Position numbers and translations under genes: made by a program | Shown: one piece after another, positions 27,268 through 35,410 of the stretch | Layout of the letters: every line of letters starts with the position of its first letter | Position numbering within the stretch: the first letter of the stretch is position 1 | The notes under the pieces: model-generated | What the model was told of the DNA's origin: nothing | The model's database searches: none | Seen by the model: only the letters and a program-made list of their open reading frames with translations | Source: Tellurirhabdus bombi | GTDB lineage: Bacteria; Bacteroidota; Bacteroidia; Cytophagales; Spirosomataceae | Direction of reading: 5' to 3' | Assembly: GCF_021484805.1 (NCBI RefSeq) | Contig: NZ_CP090557.1 | Location: 1,872,001-1,936,000, forward strand | DNA: 64,000 nt

Positions 27268-27966
27268 TTAATCTTTCTTCCGAACATAAATGTTGTTGCT
27301 GATGGATTCAAGCCTGACTTCCGGGCCACCCCCGTTAACGGTTCCTTCGAGTTGGTAACCTACTATAGGCGATTTGGCTATTTTGCCTTTGAAATCAATG
27401 GCCAGATCGGAGTAGACTTCGCCCGTAATGGTTTTCATCGCCAAATTGACGCCCTTCTTACTGGCCCAGGTTAAATCGACAAAGCCACTGATGGATTTAG
27501 CATAAACGGCTCCGCTAGCCCCCTGAATATCGATGTTTCCGTTGATCGACTCCACGTTAAGCTTGGCTTGTCGGGGCAGGTACAAGACATAATTGATGTC
27601 GCTGCACATATAATGGCTTTCACCGCCTTTTTCAGTTCGCCAGGATGAGTGTTGACCGGGACAGTCTTCGGCTTTGCCTTGTTTAATTAGCTGCTGGTCG
27701 AAATCGGTTTTGACAATGATCTCGTCGGAGGTCGTCCGGGTATCTACCAACAGCGCGTCGTTCAATTTACCCCCATTGATGGTTACGGCGATCCGAACCG
27801 ACACTTCGGCTTTATCCCAATAGCGAATCTGGATGCTATCGGCAAACTTCAGGTTGAGATTAACCGTCTGGTTGGCTGAAAAAGGAAGCTTTTTTTCGAT
27901 GATTTTCTGCGCAAAAACAGGGGCAGTCAGGATGCAAAACAGAAGAAGGAAGGTGACTTTTTTCAT
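27268..27966 (-). CDS. DUF4097-like exported protein (paralogue 2)
   Basis: A 232-residue protein with signal peptide (cleavage after PVFAQ). The body is repetitive beta structure of the DUF4097/adhesin-like type: INYVLYLPRQAKLNVESINGNIDIQG, AKSISGFVDL and MKTITGEVYSDL, ending in ISNNIYVRKKD. It has two cysteines near 100-117 (EDCPGQH and HYMCSD). Its end matches the neighbouring paralogue (ISSNIYVRKQK), showing tandem duplication. It is the last gene of the sigma/anti-sigma operon, 21 bases after its paralogue. Likely periplasmic or surface-located; the role is unknown. Confidence 0.8.
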   Translation of the reverse strand: MKKVTFLLLFCILTAPVFAQKIIEKKLPFSANQTVNLNLKFADSIQIRYWDKAEVSVRIAVTINGGKLNDALLVDTRTTSDEIIVKTDFDQQLIKQGKAEDCPGQHSSWRTEKGGESHYMCSDINYVLYLPRQAKLNVESINGNIDIQGASGAVYAKSISGFVDLTWASKKGVNLAMKTITGEVYSDLAIDFKGKIAKSPIVGYQLEGTVNGGGPEVRLESISNNIYVRKKD

Positions 27967-27987
27967 GGCTTTAGGACGTTTAGCTGC

Positions 27988-28782
27988 TTATTTTTGCTTA
28001 CGGACGTAAATGTTGCTGCTGATGGTTTTCAACTGAATATCAACGCCACCGCCATTGGTTGTCCCTTCAATATTGTGGCCGCCGCCTACTTTGGAGAGTC
28101 CATCTTTGCTGCTTTTCAGGCCCAGGTCAAAATCGGTGTACATCTCTCCGTTGATGGTGCGCAGGTGCAAATTGGTTTTAGCATTGGCGGGTAAGGTAAC
28201 ATCGATGGCGCTGGCGATGGTAGTCAGGGCGCTGGGTTTCTCCTGATTCAGGTTAGCAAAAACAACCTGAATTTCGCCGCTGGTGGTGTTGGCAACAACG
28301 GGGCCAGAAACGCGGTTGAGGTTGATGTTGGCGTTGTTGGTGCGTACTTCCAGATCACCATCCATGTTGCTGATGTTGATTGTCGATCCCATCCAGTTGA
28401 CCTGCTGATAAAGAATGGCCACTTTGCGCGGAACTCGAATGGTGTAGTCGATGGATTTCCGGGTCGCCTTTTCAATTTTTAGTCCTCCGCTTTCCTGCGT
28501 GACAGCCAGCCCAATGCCGGAGTTATCCACGGCTGAATTGTAGATGGGCTTCAGTCCCTTGGCCCGTTCTGGCGGCGCCTCGTAGCCCGACGAAGCTCTA
28601 AACTGAACTTCATCACCGTCATACCCTTCGATTTTAATGCTGCCATCGCCCAGTTCAATGGTAATTTTCCGGTCTTTGCTGTTGGGCATTTTGACTTTAT
28701 ATTCTAAAGCATTTTTAGAATCTTGGGCATAGGAGCCCCAGCACCACAAAGTTGTGGCAAGCAGAAATGCAATTCTTCTCAT
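27988..28782 (-). CDS. DUF4097-like exported protein (paralogue 1)
   Basis: A 264-residue protein with signal peptide (LWCWGSYAQ). It shows the same beta-solenoid-like repeats as the following gene: STINISNMDGDLEVRTNNANINLNRVSG, NTTSGEIQVVF, LRTINGEMYTDFDLGL and a final TISSNIYVRKQK. No catalytic motif is visible. It starts 33 bases after the HEAT-repeat anti-sigma-like gene. DUF4097 proteins commonly lie beside ECF sigma or other envelope regulators in Bacteroidota, so it is probably part of the regulon or sensing arm. Function is not known. Confidence 0.8.
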   Translation of the reverse strand: MRRIAFLLATTLWCWGSYAQDSKNALEYKVKMPNSKDRKITIELGDGSIKIEGYDGDEVQFRASSGYEAPPERAKGLKPIYNSAVDNSGIGLAVTQESGGLKIEKATRKSIDYTIRVPRKVAILYQQVNWMGSTINISNMDGDLEVRTNNANINLNRVSGPVVANTTSGEIQVVFANLNQEKPSALTTIASAIDVTLPANAKTNLHLRTINGEMYTDFDLGLKSSKDGLSKVGGGHNIEGTTNGGGVDIQLKTISSNIYVRKQK

Positions 28783-28815
28783 AATGTATGTTGGGATAAT
28801 GGTTAAACGAGTGTG

Positions 28816-29604
28816 TTAAGAAGCATTTTTATGTTTACTGTCGGACAGGTGATTAAGACCTTCTTCGGCTTTCAGGCGGACCACTTCCAGTACTTGCTGG
28901 TTCTGAACGAGTCGTTGCATCTCATCTACCGCTCGCTTCTCTTTCATAGCAACCAGCGCCTCAATGAGGGTTATCTGCACGTTAGGATCGGTCTGAATTT
29001 TAAGCGACTGAATCAGGGCTTCGCGCACACCCGGCTCATTTTCAAACCGAAGTAAGGCCTGGCAGGCGGCAAGTCGCACGTTCAGATTGTCATCAAAATT
29101 CAGTGTGTTAATTAAAAGCTGGGTAATTTCCTGATTGGCTTCGTTGAGTTCGTAACTCTGATTAACCGCCTGAATCCGTTCGCTGGCCGAAGTCGTTGCC
29201 GCTTCCTCAAAACGAAGTGCCTTTTTCATGGCGTATTCCGGCGTAATTTCCCGGACGTCATTTTCCGACGAAAAAGCGAGCTGATCGACGGGTTGACGGT
29301 TATACAGCAAGCCGCCCATAAAGCCACCAGCAATCAAGATTAAACTGGCTGCCAGACGAAGCCCCCAGCTGGTCAGGCGGCGAATCTGGGTTTGCGGCTT
29401 GGCAGTCTGATCCAGCCACTCCGCCGTCTGCGTTGATGGTTGCTCTGCCTGGGCGCTGGCAAAATACTGGAACTGCGCCGCGTGGCTTTGCAAATGACTG
29501 GGTATTACCTCCTGCTGAAAAAACGTACGGAGCTGTTTTTCTTCGTCTACGGTCGTTTCGCCTTCGTAGTATTTCTCCAGCAGTTTTTCAATATCCTGCT
29601 TCAT
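28816..29604 (-). CDS. Membrane protein with HEAT-like repeats, probable anti-sigma factor
   Basis: This 262-residue protein starts MKQDIEKLLEKYYEGETTVDEE, like Bacteroidota anti-sigma proteins. A cytoplasmic part (1-75) is followed by one membrane helix (about 80-101) and a periplasmic alpha-helical region (about 130-258) with HEAT-like units (NLNVRLAACQALLRFENEPGVREAL, DPNVQITLIEALVAM). It overlaps the sigma factor gene by 17 bases, which suggests coupled translation and a fixed ratio. It likely holds the sigma factor at the membrane and releases it on an envelope cue. No zinc-binding HxxxCxxC motif is present. Confidence 0.75.
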   Translation of the reverse strand: MKQDIEKLLEKYYEGETTVDEEKQLRTFFQQEVIPSHLQSHAAQFQYFASAQAEQPSTQTAEWLDQTAKPQTQIRRLTSWGLRLAASLILIAGGFMGGLLYNRQPVDQLAFSSENDVREITPEYAMKKALRFEEAATTSASERIQAVNQSYELNEANQEITQLLINTLNFDDNLNVRLAACQALLRFENEPGVREALIQSLKIQTDPNVQITLIEALVAMKEKRAVDEMQRLVQNQQVLEVVRLKAEEGLNHLSDSKHKNAS

Positions 29605-30106
29605 AATTGGTTGTCTTTAAATACATTTCCCGCACCTGCTGGCGCGCTCTCGACAAAATCACCCGAATATTGTTGATCGTCAAACCCGTTACTTCCTGGA
29701 TTTCTTCAAACGAATATTCTTCCACATCACGCAGGTGCAAAATCAGTTTTTGGGTTTCTGGCAACGTGTCGATAAGCCGCCGCATGACCTCCGCGCTGTC
29801 CGTGGCTTCCAGTTGCTCGTAGGGAGAGGCCCCCGTGGCCTGAAAACTTTGTATCGTTGCGTCGTCGTTCATGGTCTGGTTGGCGCCGGACTTTAGTTTG
29901 TCCAGGCACAAATTCCGGGTCATCTGCACGGCCAGGGCTTCGACACTCTGGTAGTCATCCAACTGCTGCCGTTTGGTCCAGAGCCGTAACAAGACTTCCT
30001 GCAAGGTATCCTCGGCTTCTTCGCGGTTGCGGAGAAACATTTTTGCCAGCCGAAAGAGTCGGTTCTGGACGGGGAGTACCTTTTGCTTGAAGGCTTGTAA
30101 ATCCAT
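29588..30106 (-). CDS. ECF RNA polymerase sigma factor
   Basis: A 172-residue sigma-70 family protein. Region 2 covers about 10-75 (RLFRLAKMFLRNREEAEDTLQEVLLRLW) and region 4 about 115-165 (LPETQKLILHLRDVEEYSFEEIQEVTGLTINNIRVILSRARQQVRE). It heads a four-gene operon with a HEAT-repeat anti-sigma-like protein and two DUF4097 proteins, and probably controls that operon itself. No Bacteroidetes-type housekeeping promoter was found in the 216 bases upstream, which would fit autoregulation but does not prove it. Confidence 0.93.
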   Translation of the reverse strand: MDLQAFKQKVLPVQNRLFRLAKMFLRNREEAEDTLQEVLLRLWTKRQQLDDYQSVEALAVQMTRNLCLDKLKSGANQTMNDDATIQSFQATGASPYEQLEATDSAEVMRRLIDTLPETQKLILHLRDVEEYSFEEIQEVTGLTINNIRVILSRARQQVREMYLKTTNYEAGY

Positions 30107-30260
30107 TTCAAAGACAAAGACGAGCGAGGCAGAAAAACATTACAGCTTTACTGAAAAAAAGAAAAAAAAGTGGGTGAAACACAGCCTGAGGAGAAATTAC
30201 TTGTTAGTTTGTGTCTGACTATGAGCGCAATATGATTTAGAGGGTAAAAAGAAAAGGCAT

Positions 30261-30298
30261 AAAAAAAAGCAGAGAAGCCAATGGCCAATCTCTGCTTT
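30261..30298 (-). terminator. Intrinsic terminator after the DUF5606 gene
   Basis: Arms AAAGCAGAGA (30266-30275) and TCTCTGCTTT (30289-30298) form a 10-bp stem around a 13-base loop, followed on the minus strand by eight T. It lies 25 bases past the DUF5606 stop codon. Confidence 0.88.
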
Positions 30299-30322
30299 CT
30301 CGTTTCTGAAAATGGAAATTAT

Positions 30323-30829
30323 TTATGCTTTTTCGATTGTATCGTCAGCATTGCCGTCTACAGGAGCGGCTTTATCTTCAACTGCTACTTCCTCATTTTG
30401 TTCAGCAGGCGCTTCTTCAGCAGTTGCCGTATCAAAAAGTTCTGGCGCATTGGTGCGCAGAATGGAGTACCAGCTAATTAATTTCTTTACATCAGACGCG
30501 TGAACGCGATCACGGTCGTAAGCAGGAAGTACTTCTTCCAGAAAGTCAGCGAAATCGTTGTTTGACGATGTTTTCGGAGACACCGGTAACTCATCGCCAT
30601 ATTTCTCGTAAATCGCCTGGAAAACTACTCCTAGCGGTGCCGACTCGTTTTCGTCTTCAGTATAGATCGAAATATCTTTTAATATAGACACGCGAGCGGT
30701 CGGACCGATCAGCAATTTCTCTTTTTTATCGTCAAGCGATTCGACGACAACACCTGCCCGACTGGGCTTCAATATCCGGTATAAACCACTTTTTCCGGCG
30801 ATATTTGCAATCTCTTTCAGGGACTCCAT
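30323..30829 (-). CDS. DUF5606-family protein
   Basis: A 168-residue soluble protein. The N-terminal domain (1-75: LKEIANIAGKSGLYRILKPSRAGVVVESLDDKK, then a short beta pattern) and a helical middle (75-130: VFQAIYEKYGDELPVSP, DRVHASDVKKLISWYSIL) match the family conserved in Bacteroidota. The C-terminal 40 residues are acidic and probably disordered. No function is known for the family. It has its own candidate promoter 70 bases upstream and its own strong terminator, so it is probably a single-gene transcript. Confidence 0.85.
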   Translation of the reverse strand: MESLKEIANIAGKSGLYRILKPSRAGVVVESLDDKKEKLLIGPTARVSILKDISIYTEDENESAPLGVVFQAIYEKYGDELPVSPKTSSNNDFADFLEEVLPAYDRDRVHASDVKKLISWYSILRTNAPELFDTATAEEAPAEQNEEVAVEDKAAPVDGNADDTIEKA

Positions 30830-30898
30830 CCTACTCTGATTTAACTGGTAACGGTTGATGTTGTTTGGTTATTGCCAATTTTATTCAAAATCGAGGGG

Positions 30899-30929
30899 CA
30901 AATATAAAGAAATAGGAACGCGTATTGAA
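30899..30929 (-). promoter_or_regulatory. Candidate Bacteroidetes-type promoter of the DUF5606 gene
   Basis: Minus strand TATATTTG (complement of 30899-30906) is a full match to TAnnTTTG, with TTC (30927-30929) 20 bases upstream in place of TTG. The start site would be about 65 bases before the ATG. Confidence 0.5.
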
Positions 30930-30985
30930 CGGACCCGACGGATTAAAATGAAAAACCAGTCGAGGCTATACAAACCCCTTTCCGC

Positions 30986-31594
30986 TTAGTTGGCTTGCTT
31001 AAATTCCTGATTTAGCTCATCAATATAGGCCAGCACTTCCTCTTTTCCCCGGCCACTTACCGAAGATGAAACAAACATCTGGGGTACTTCAGACCAGGTT
31101 TGCAGCATGGTTTTGCGGTAACGGCTAACAGACTGCTGGATGGCATTAACACCGACTTTCTCCGTTTTGGTAAAAATAATAACGAACGGGATACCGTGCT
31201 CGCCCAGCCACTCCATAAAAGCCAGATCAATTTTCTGCGGTTCAATCCGACCGTCGATTAGCACAAATGTACAGACCAGGTTGGAGCGATCCATGAGGTA
31301 CGAGTTAATCATCTGTTCCCATTTTTCGCGCTCCATCTTGCTGACTTTGGCAAATCCGTAGCCGGGTAAATCGACCAGATACCACTCGTTGTTGATGATA
31401 AAGTGGTTGATAAGCTGCGTTTTACCGGGCGTCTGTGAGGTTTTCGCCAGATTGTGGCGCCCCGTGAGCATGTTGATGAGCGACGACTTTCCCACGTTTG
31501 ACCGTCCGATAAACGCGTATTCCGGTTTGTCGGGTTTTGGGCAAAGGGTAGGATTGGTATTGCTGATAACGAAGTCAGCTTGTTTGATTTTCAT
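30986..31594 (-). CDS. engB: EngB/YsxC-type ribosome-assembly GTPase
   Basis: The frame is open far upstream, but the ATG at 31594 (MKIKQADFVISNTNP) begins exactly where the family begins and gives 202 residues, so it was chosen. G1 is GRSNVGKSS, G3 is DLPGYG, G4 is TKTE instead of the usual TKxD, and SSVSGRGKEE is the G5 area. The protein binds GTP and helps assemble the large ribosomal subunit; it is usually essential. The cupin gene ends 35 bases upstream, so both may be co-transcribed. The Glu at G4 is conservative but unusual. Confidence 0.93.
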   Translation of the reverse strand: MKIKQADFVISNTNPTLCPKPDKPEYAFIGRSNVGKSSLINMLTGRHNLAKTSQTPGKTQLINHFIINNEWYLVDLPGYGFAKVSKMEREKWEQMINSYLMDRSNLVCTFVLIDGRIEPQKIDLAFMEWLGEHGIPFVIIFTKTEKVGVNAIQQSVSRYRKTMLQTWSEVPQMFVSSSVSGRGKEEVLAYIDELNQEFKQAN

Positions 31595-31629
31595 AGCGTA
31601 ATTAAAACAGCGTAAAAGCAATTGTGCAT

Positions 31630-31971
31630 TTACTGAATAAAATCTTCCCGCCGGGGCGTGAATACATCGACCAGTACGCCTGCTTCCAGCGCAACAGCAC
31701 CGTGGGGCAGGTTTGGAGGAATGTGGTAGACATCTCCGGCTTTCAGCACGCGGGTTGCGCCGTCGATGGTGATTTCGAAGCGTCCGCTTTCTACGTAACT
31801 CATCTGCGTATGGTAGTGATGATGCACCGCCCCAACGCCTCCCGCTTCGAAGGCCACTTTGACCAGCATCAGGTTCGGGTCGTGGGCCATAATCTTGCGA
31901 CGCACACCCGGACCCACGTCTTCCCAAGGCAATTGCGTATCCTCTATGAACAGCTTGTCCAACGTAATCAT
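31630..31971 (-). CDS. KdgF-like cupin-domain protein
   Basis: A 113-residue single-domain cupin. Metal ligands are visible in HHHYHTQMSYVESGRFEITIDG (first motif) and HIPPNLPHGAVALE (second motif). The ending VLVDVFTPRREDFI is characteristic of the KdgF group, which opens the ring of unsaturated uronates from pectin or alginate. The family assignment is good, the exact substrate uncertain, because no other pectin genes are present here. A near-consensus -7 element (TAACTTCG, complement of 31999-32006) lies upstream. It precedes engB by 35 bases. Confidence 0.8.
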   Translation of the reverse strand: MITLDKLFIEDTQLPWEDVGPGVRRKIMAHDPNLMLVKVAFEAGGVGAVHHHYHTQMSYVESGRFEITIDGATRVLKAGDVYHIPPNLPHGAVALEAGVLVDVFTPRREDFIQ

Positions 31972-32243
31972 TCGAAAGGAGAGTTAGTTAAGGAATGCCG
32001 AAGTTACCAAATCACGCTGTATCTCACACCGTTTTTATTCTTTTTGTACTATCCTGACAAAGTGTTATAACTCTACAGGAGATTGACTGAAACAAAGAAC
32101 TTACTCTGTTTATTTACGTTATCAAATCAATTCAAGATCCTTGTTGTCTTGCTTTAAATAGCTAACCAAGCCTGATTTAGGTGAGTGCCAACGGATTTGT
32201 TTGATAGATTTTACAAATAGAATTTTTTTAATAATATATACAG

Positions 32244-33398
32244 ATGATTTTTCAATTATCGCCACCCGCAGCTTCTCCCGCGATACGACGGATTGCGGTA
32301 GGAGTTCTCTTTTTTCTGCAAGGTCTGAGTTTTGCCAGTTGGGCGTCCCGTATTCCGACCATTCAACAAACCTTAGGTTTATCTGATACGGCGCTGGGCG
32401 GCGTTTTGCTGGCTTTACCCGCTGGTCTGATGCTGTCGCTGCCTTTTTCGGGTTGGCTCATTGCCAAAACGGGCAGCCGCAAAGTAGCCACGGTAGCCAT
32501 CGCTCTCTATGCGCTGACGCTGGTAAGCCTGGGAATGGCGCAAACGACCTTGCAGCTTGTTGGCTGTCTGTTTGTCTTCGGTTTGGCGGGAAACATGGCC
32601 AACATTTCGATTAACACACAGGCCGTAGGCGTCGAAGGGCTCTACAAACGTTCGATCATGGCTTCGTTTCATGGCCTTTGGAGCCTGGCGGGTTTCACGG
32701 GAGCCACTATTGGGGCGGCTATGATCGCTTCTGGCGTGGTACCTTATCAGCATTTTACGTTGATTTTGTTATTTGTGCTGGTCGCGCTGGCGATTAGCTC
32801 GCGGTATATTTTACCCGAAGACGCCGGCCAGAACGGCGATCAGCCGTTGTTTGCCAAACCCGATAAAGCGCTGCTGATGCTGGGTATTATCGCCTTCTGC
32901 TCGATGATCTGCGAAGGCGCCATGTTCGACTGGAGCGGGGTTTATTTTAAGAAAGTACTCCTGGCTGACCAGGCCTGGGTTGGCGCGGGCTATACGGCCT
33001 TTATGAGCACGATGGCATTGGGCCGCTTCATGGCTGACTGGTTTACCAGCCGATTTGGGCTAAAAGCTACGTTGCGCCTGAGCGGTGCCCTGATTGCAAC
33101 GGGTTTGCTGATTGCTGTAGCTTTGCCCTACCTGAGCACGGCCATCTTTGGCTTTTTCCTGGTGGGCTTCGGGGTATCGTCGGTAGTGCCGTTGGTGTAT
33201 AGCGCTGCTGGCAAATCAACCGTGATGTCGCCGGGGGTGGCCTTGGCTGCTGTTTCGACCATTGGCTTTCTGGGATTCCTGATCGGACCGCCGCTGATCG
33301 GTTTGGTAGCTGGTGCAACGAGCCTGCGGATTTCGTTCACCATCATTGCCGGAATGGGTCTTTGTGTTGCCTTGCTGGCCTCACGAGTTAAAGCCTAA
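32244..33398 (+). CDS. MFS transporter (YbjJ-like)
   Basis: A 384-residue membrane protein with 12 predicted helices. The N-terminus FLQGLSFASWASRIPTIQQTLGLSDTALGGVLLALPAG and the loop motif SGWLIAKTGSRKV are typical of the YbjJ/FucP-related MFS group. The substrate is unknown; sugars or small metabolites are usual for relatives. It stands alone on the plus strand, divergent from the cupin-engB pair with a 272-base spacer that holds no recognised site. A small unknown gene follows after 51 bases and could be on the same transcript. Confidence 0.88.
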   Translation: MIFQLSPPAASPAIRRIAVGVLFFLQGLSFASWASRIPTIQQTLGLSDTALGGVLLALPAGLMLSLPFSGWLIAKTGSRKVATVAIALYALTLVSLGMAQTTLQLVGCLFVFGLAGNMANISINTQAVGVEGLYKRSIMASFHGLWSLAGFTGATIGAAMIASGVVPYQHFTLILLFVLVALAISSRYILPEDAGQNGDQPLFAKPDKALLMLGIIAFCSMICEGAMFDWSGVYFKKVLLADQAWVGAGYTAFMSTMALGRFMADWFTSRFGLKATLRLSGALIATGLLIAVALPYLSTAIFGFFLVGFGVSSVVPLVYSAAGKSTVMSPGVALAAVSTIGFLGFLIGPPLIGLVAGATSLRISFTIIAGMGLCVALLASRVKA

Positions 33399-33449
33399 GG
33401 TTAAAATTTCCCATTAAAATTCTGATTTCAAGGAAACAAAGTTGGAACG

Positions 33450-33704
33450 ATGGCGTTTTATAAACTCATCCCTTATAATCAGACACACCAAATGGAATCA
33501 AGAACCACATTGGCTCAAGGCCGAGAGGCTACGTATGAGGTAAAGGAAAGCATTCGAGACATGATACGGGTGCAAAGCGCTTATCAACTTCCTGATGAAG
33601 TATTTTGGGATATCTTTAATAGGCGTGTATTGATGAATGAGCGAATTGATGTAGACGATTATGTGCTGCATTCCTACGGCATCAAGCCTTCAGGCCAGGC
33701 CTGA
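33450..33704 (+). CDS. Small protein of unknown function
   Basis: An 84-residue soluble, rather acidic protein. A second ATG at 33492 (MESRTTLAQGRE) would give 70 residues and may be the real start. The sequence is mainly helical (YEVKESIRDMIRVQSAYQLPDEVFWDIFNRRVLMNERIDVDDYVLHSYGI) with no Cys and no membrane segment. No family was recognised. A 15-base palindrome TCAGGCCAGGCCTGA (33690-33704) covers the end of the gene and its stop codon. Coding status rests on codon-like composition and length. Confidence 0.5.
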   Translation: MAFYKLIPYNQTHQMESRTTLAQGREATYEVKESIRDMIRVQSAYQLPDEVFWDIFNRRVLMNERIDVDDYVLHSYGIKPSGQA

Positions 33705-33790
33705 TAATATGTACGTATAGTAATATCCGGTTGTCTTCAGAGCCAGGTTCTCCCGATTAAATTTACCTGGGAATTGTGCGTTAAAGGAAT

Positions 33791-35356
33791 TTATTTTTCG
33801 AGATACTGCTGTAAATCACTAATTGTCCGAAGTTGAAGTTGGCGGGTTTGCTCCCGACGCATCATCAGCGCATAGGCGTTGTTGAAGCCCAAAGGAGGCA
33901 GCCACGTTAAATCATATTGTCGGGTAAACTCATTCGCTACGTACCGGTATGTCGCTTTGGCATCCGTACGTAGCGAATCTGTTATCTGGACATTGGGTTG
34001 CAGAATGACGAGCAAACCTGTACCCGTATATTCTGGATAAACATCGATAGCGCCTGTGCGAAGGGCATCAAAGCAAATTTTAGTGCCACCAAAACCGGTT
34101 TTCGTCAAGACACGAAGCGAGGTATGTCCTTCCAGCAATTGACGCATGATCTCTACCAAAATATATTGTTCCGTGAAAATCTTGGAGCCAATGGTAATAC
34201 TCTCCCGGCGATCCATGACTTTAGGAGATTGATATAAGCCCGTCTTTTTAAGAAAATTTCGCGCAACAATCTCCGGTGATTGATGGAGGTAATCTGCCTG
34301 GTAGTTCAGGGCCGTCATGATCGAATCGTTTAGTCGTCCTACCAGTAAATTCAGCGTTTCAGCCAGTTCTGGATGTTTTTTCAGTACCGCTTGCCGCACC
34401 ACAAAAGCCGCCTGATAGGGCGGAAATGCTTTTTTATCGTCCTCCAAAACGGTCAATTCATAGGCTTTAATGCGCCCGTCCGTAGAATAGCCACTGATCA
34501 CATCAACCTGTTTGTTATAAATTGCTTCGTACATCAAATTTTGGTCGAGCAGAAGCGGAGTAATGGATAGCCCATATTTTTTCTGTAGTTCGGGATAACC
34601 ATCGGCGCGACCGTAAAACTCGTGCGCAAAACCGGCGACCAGGCGCGTCTGCTCAGCTTTGGAAACCCAGTAAAAACCCGAAAGAAAAGGCGATACAAGC
34701 AGAAAAAGCAGGGCCGCCCGCCGCATCCGTATGGCAGGCAAATGCTGTAATTTAGACAGTAAAAAATCGAACAGAACGGCCAGCAAAGCCGCCGGAACGG
34801 CTCCTGCCAGAATCATCGAGGTGTTGTTAAGCGCAATACCGCCAAAAATAAATTCGCCCAGGCCACCGCCAGCGACGTAAGCGGCCAGCGTTGCCACTCC
34901 GACATTGATGACCGTCGCGGTACGGATACCGGCAAAAATAACCGGCAAAGCAAGCGGCAATTCGAGTCGGGTCAATACTTGAAAATCGGTCATGCCCATG
35001 CCCTGAGCCGCCTCTTTCAGAATAGGACTGACCTCTGTAATACCGACGTACGTATTTCTAACAATGGGCAGCAGAGCATATAAAAACAAGGCGACCAACG
35101 CGGGTCCAACGCCAATGCCCAGCACCGGAATCAGAAAACCCAGCAACGCGATGCTCGGTATCGTTTGCAGAACGCCCGTTAAGCCCAGTACCGGAGCGGC
35201 CACGCGTTTGTAGCGCGTAATCAGAATGCCAACGGGTAAGCCGATAAGCAGTGCCAGAACCAGCGACAGAAAAGTAAGGCCAATGTGCGTGAGCATCTGG
35301 GTGAGCAGTTTGTCGGATTGGTCGGCGAGGAAGCCAAAAAAATTAGTGCTTTCCAA
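33791..35356 (-). CDS. Osmolyte-type ABC permease fused to a circularly permuted substrate-binding domain
   Basis: A 521-residue OpuB/OpuC-like protein. Residues 1-210 are the permease (five to six helices, EAAQGMGMTDFQVLTRLELPLALPVI as EAA loop). After a further helix (213-232) comes the binding domain in reversed order: residues 238-374 (AGFAHEFYGRADG, ISGYSTDGRIKAYEL, KKHPELAETLN) match the usual second half, and 386-521 (ITIGSKIFTEQYIL, IDVYPEYTGTG, LGFNNAYALMMRR, TISDLQQY) match the usual first half. It ends exactly at the normal mid-domain junction. Likely ligand is glycine betaine, choline or a similar quaternary amine. The ATPase gene lies 54 bases upstream. Confidence 0.85.
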   Translation of the reverse strand: MESTNFFGFLADQSDKLLTQMLTHIGLTFLSLVLALLIGLPVGILITRYKRVAAPVLGLTGVLQTIPSIALLGFLIPVLGIGVGPALVALFLYALLPIVRNTYVGITEVSPILKEAAQGMGMTDFQVLTRLELPLALPVIFAGIRTATVINVGVATLAAYVAGGGLGEFIFGGIALNNTSMILAGAVPAALLAVLFDFLLSKLQHLPAIRMRRAALLFLLVSPFLSGFYWVSKAEQTRLVAGFAHEFYGRADGYPELQKKYGLSITPLLLDQNLMYEAIYNKQVDVISGYSTDGRIKAYELTVLEDDKKAFPPYQAAFVVRQAVLKKHPELAETLNLLVGRLNDSIMTALNYQADYLHQSPEIVARNFLKKTGLYQSPKVMDRRESITIGSKIFTEQYILVEIMRQLLEGHTSLRVLTKTGFGGTKICFDALRTGAIDVYPEYTGTGLLVILQPNVQITDSLRTDAKATYRYVANEFTRQYDLTWLPPLGFNNAYALMMRREQTRQLQLRTISDLQQYLEK

Positions 35357-35410
35357 GATGCAGGGAGGGTTTATTTATGAAGAATTGGAGTTGTTAGCCA
35401 GAAAGTCAAA

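Noticed and set aside
31595-31927. N-terminal extension of EngB by 111 residues
   Set aside because: The extra residues are Arg/Pro/Ser-rich, overlap the cupin gene on the same strand in another frame, and the family start lies at the ATG at 31594.
33690-33704. 15-base palindrome TCAGGCCAGGCCTGA across a stop codon
   Set aside because: Too short and without a T-run to be called a terminator; noted only within the entry of the small gene it ends.
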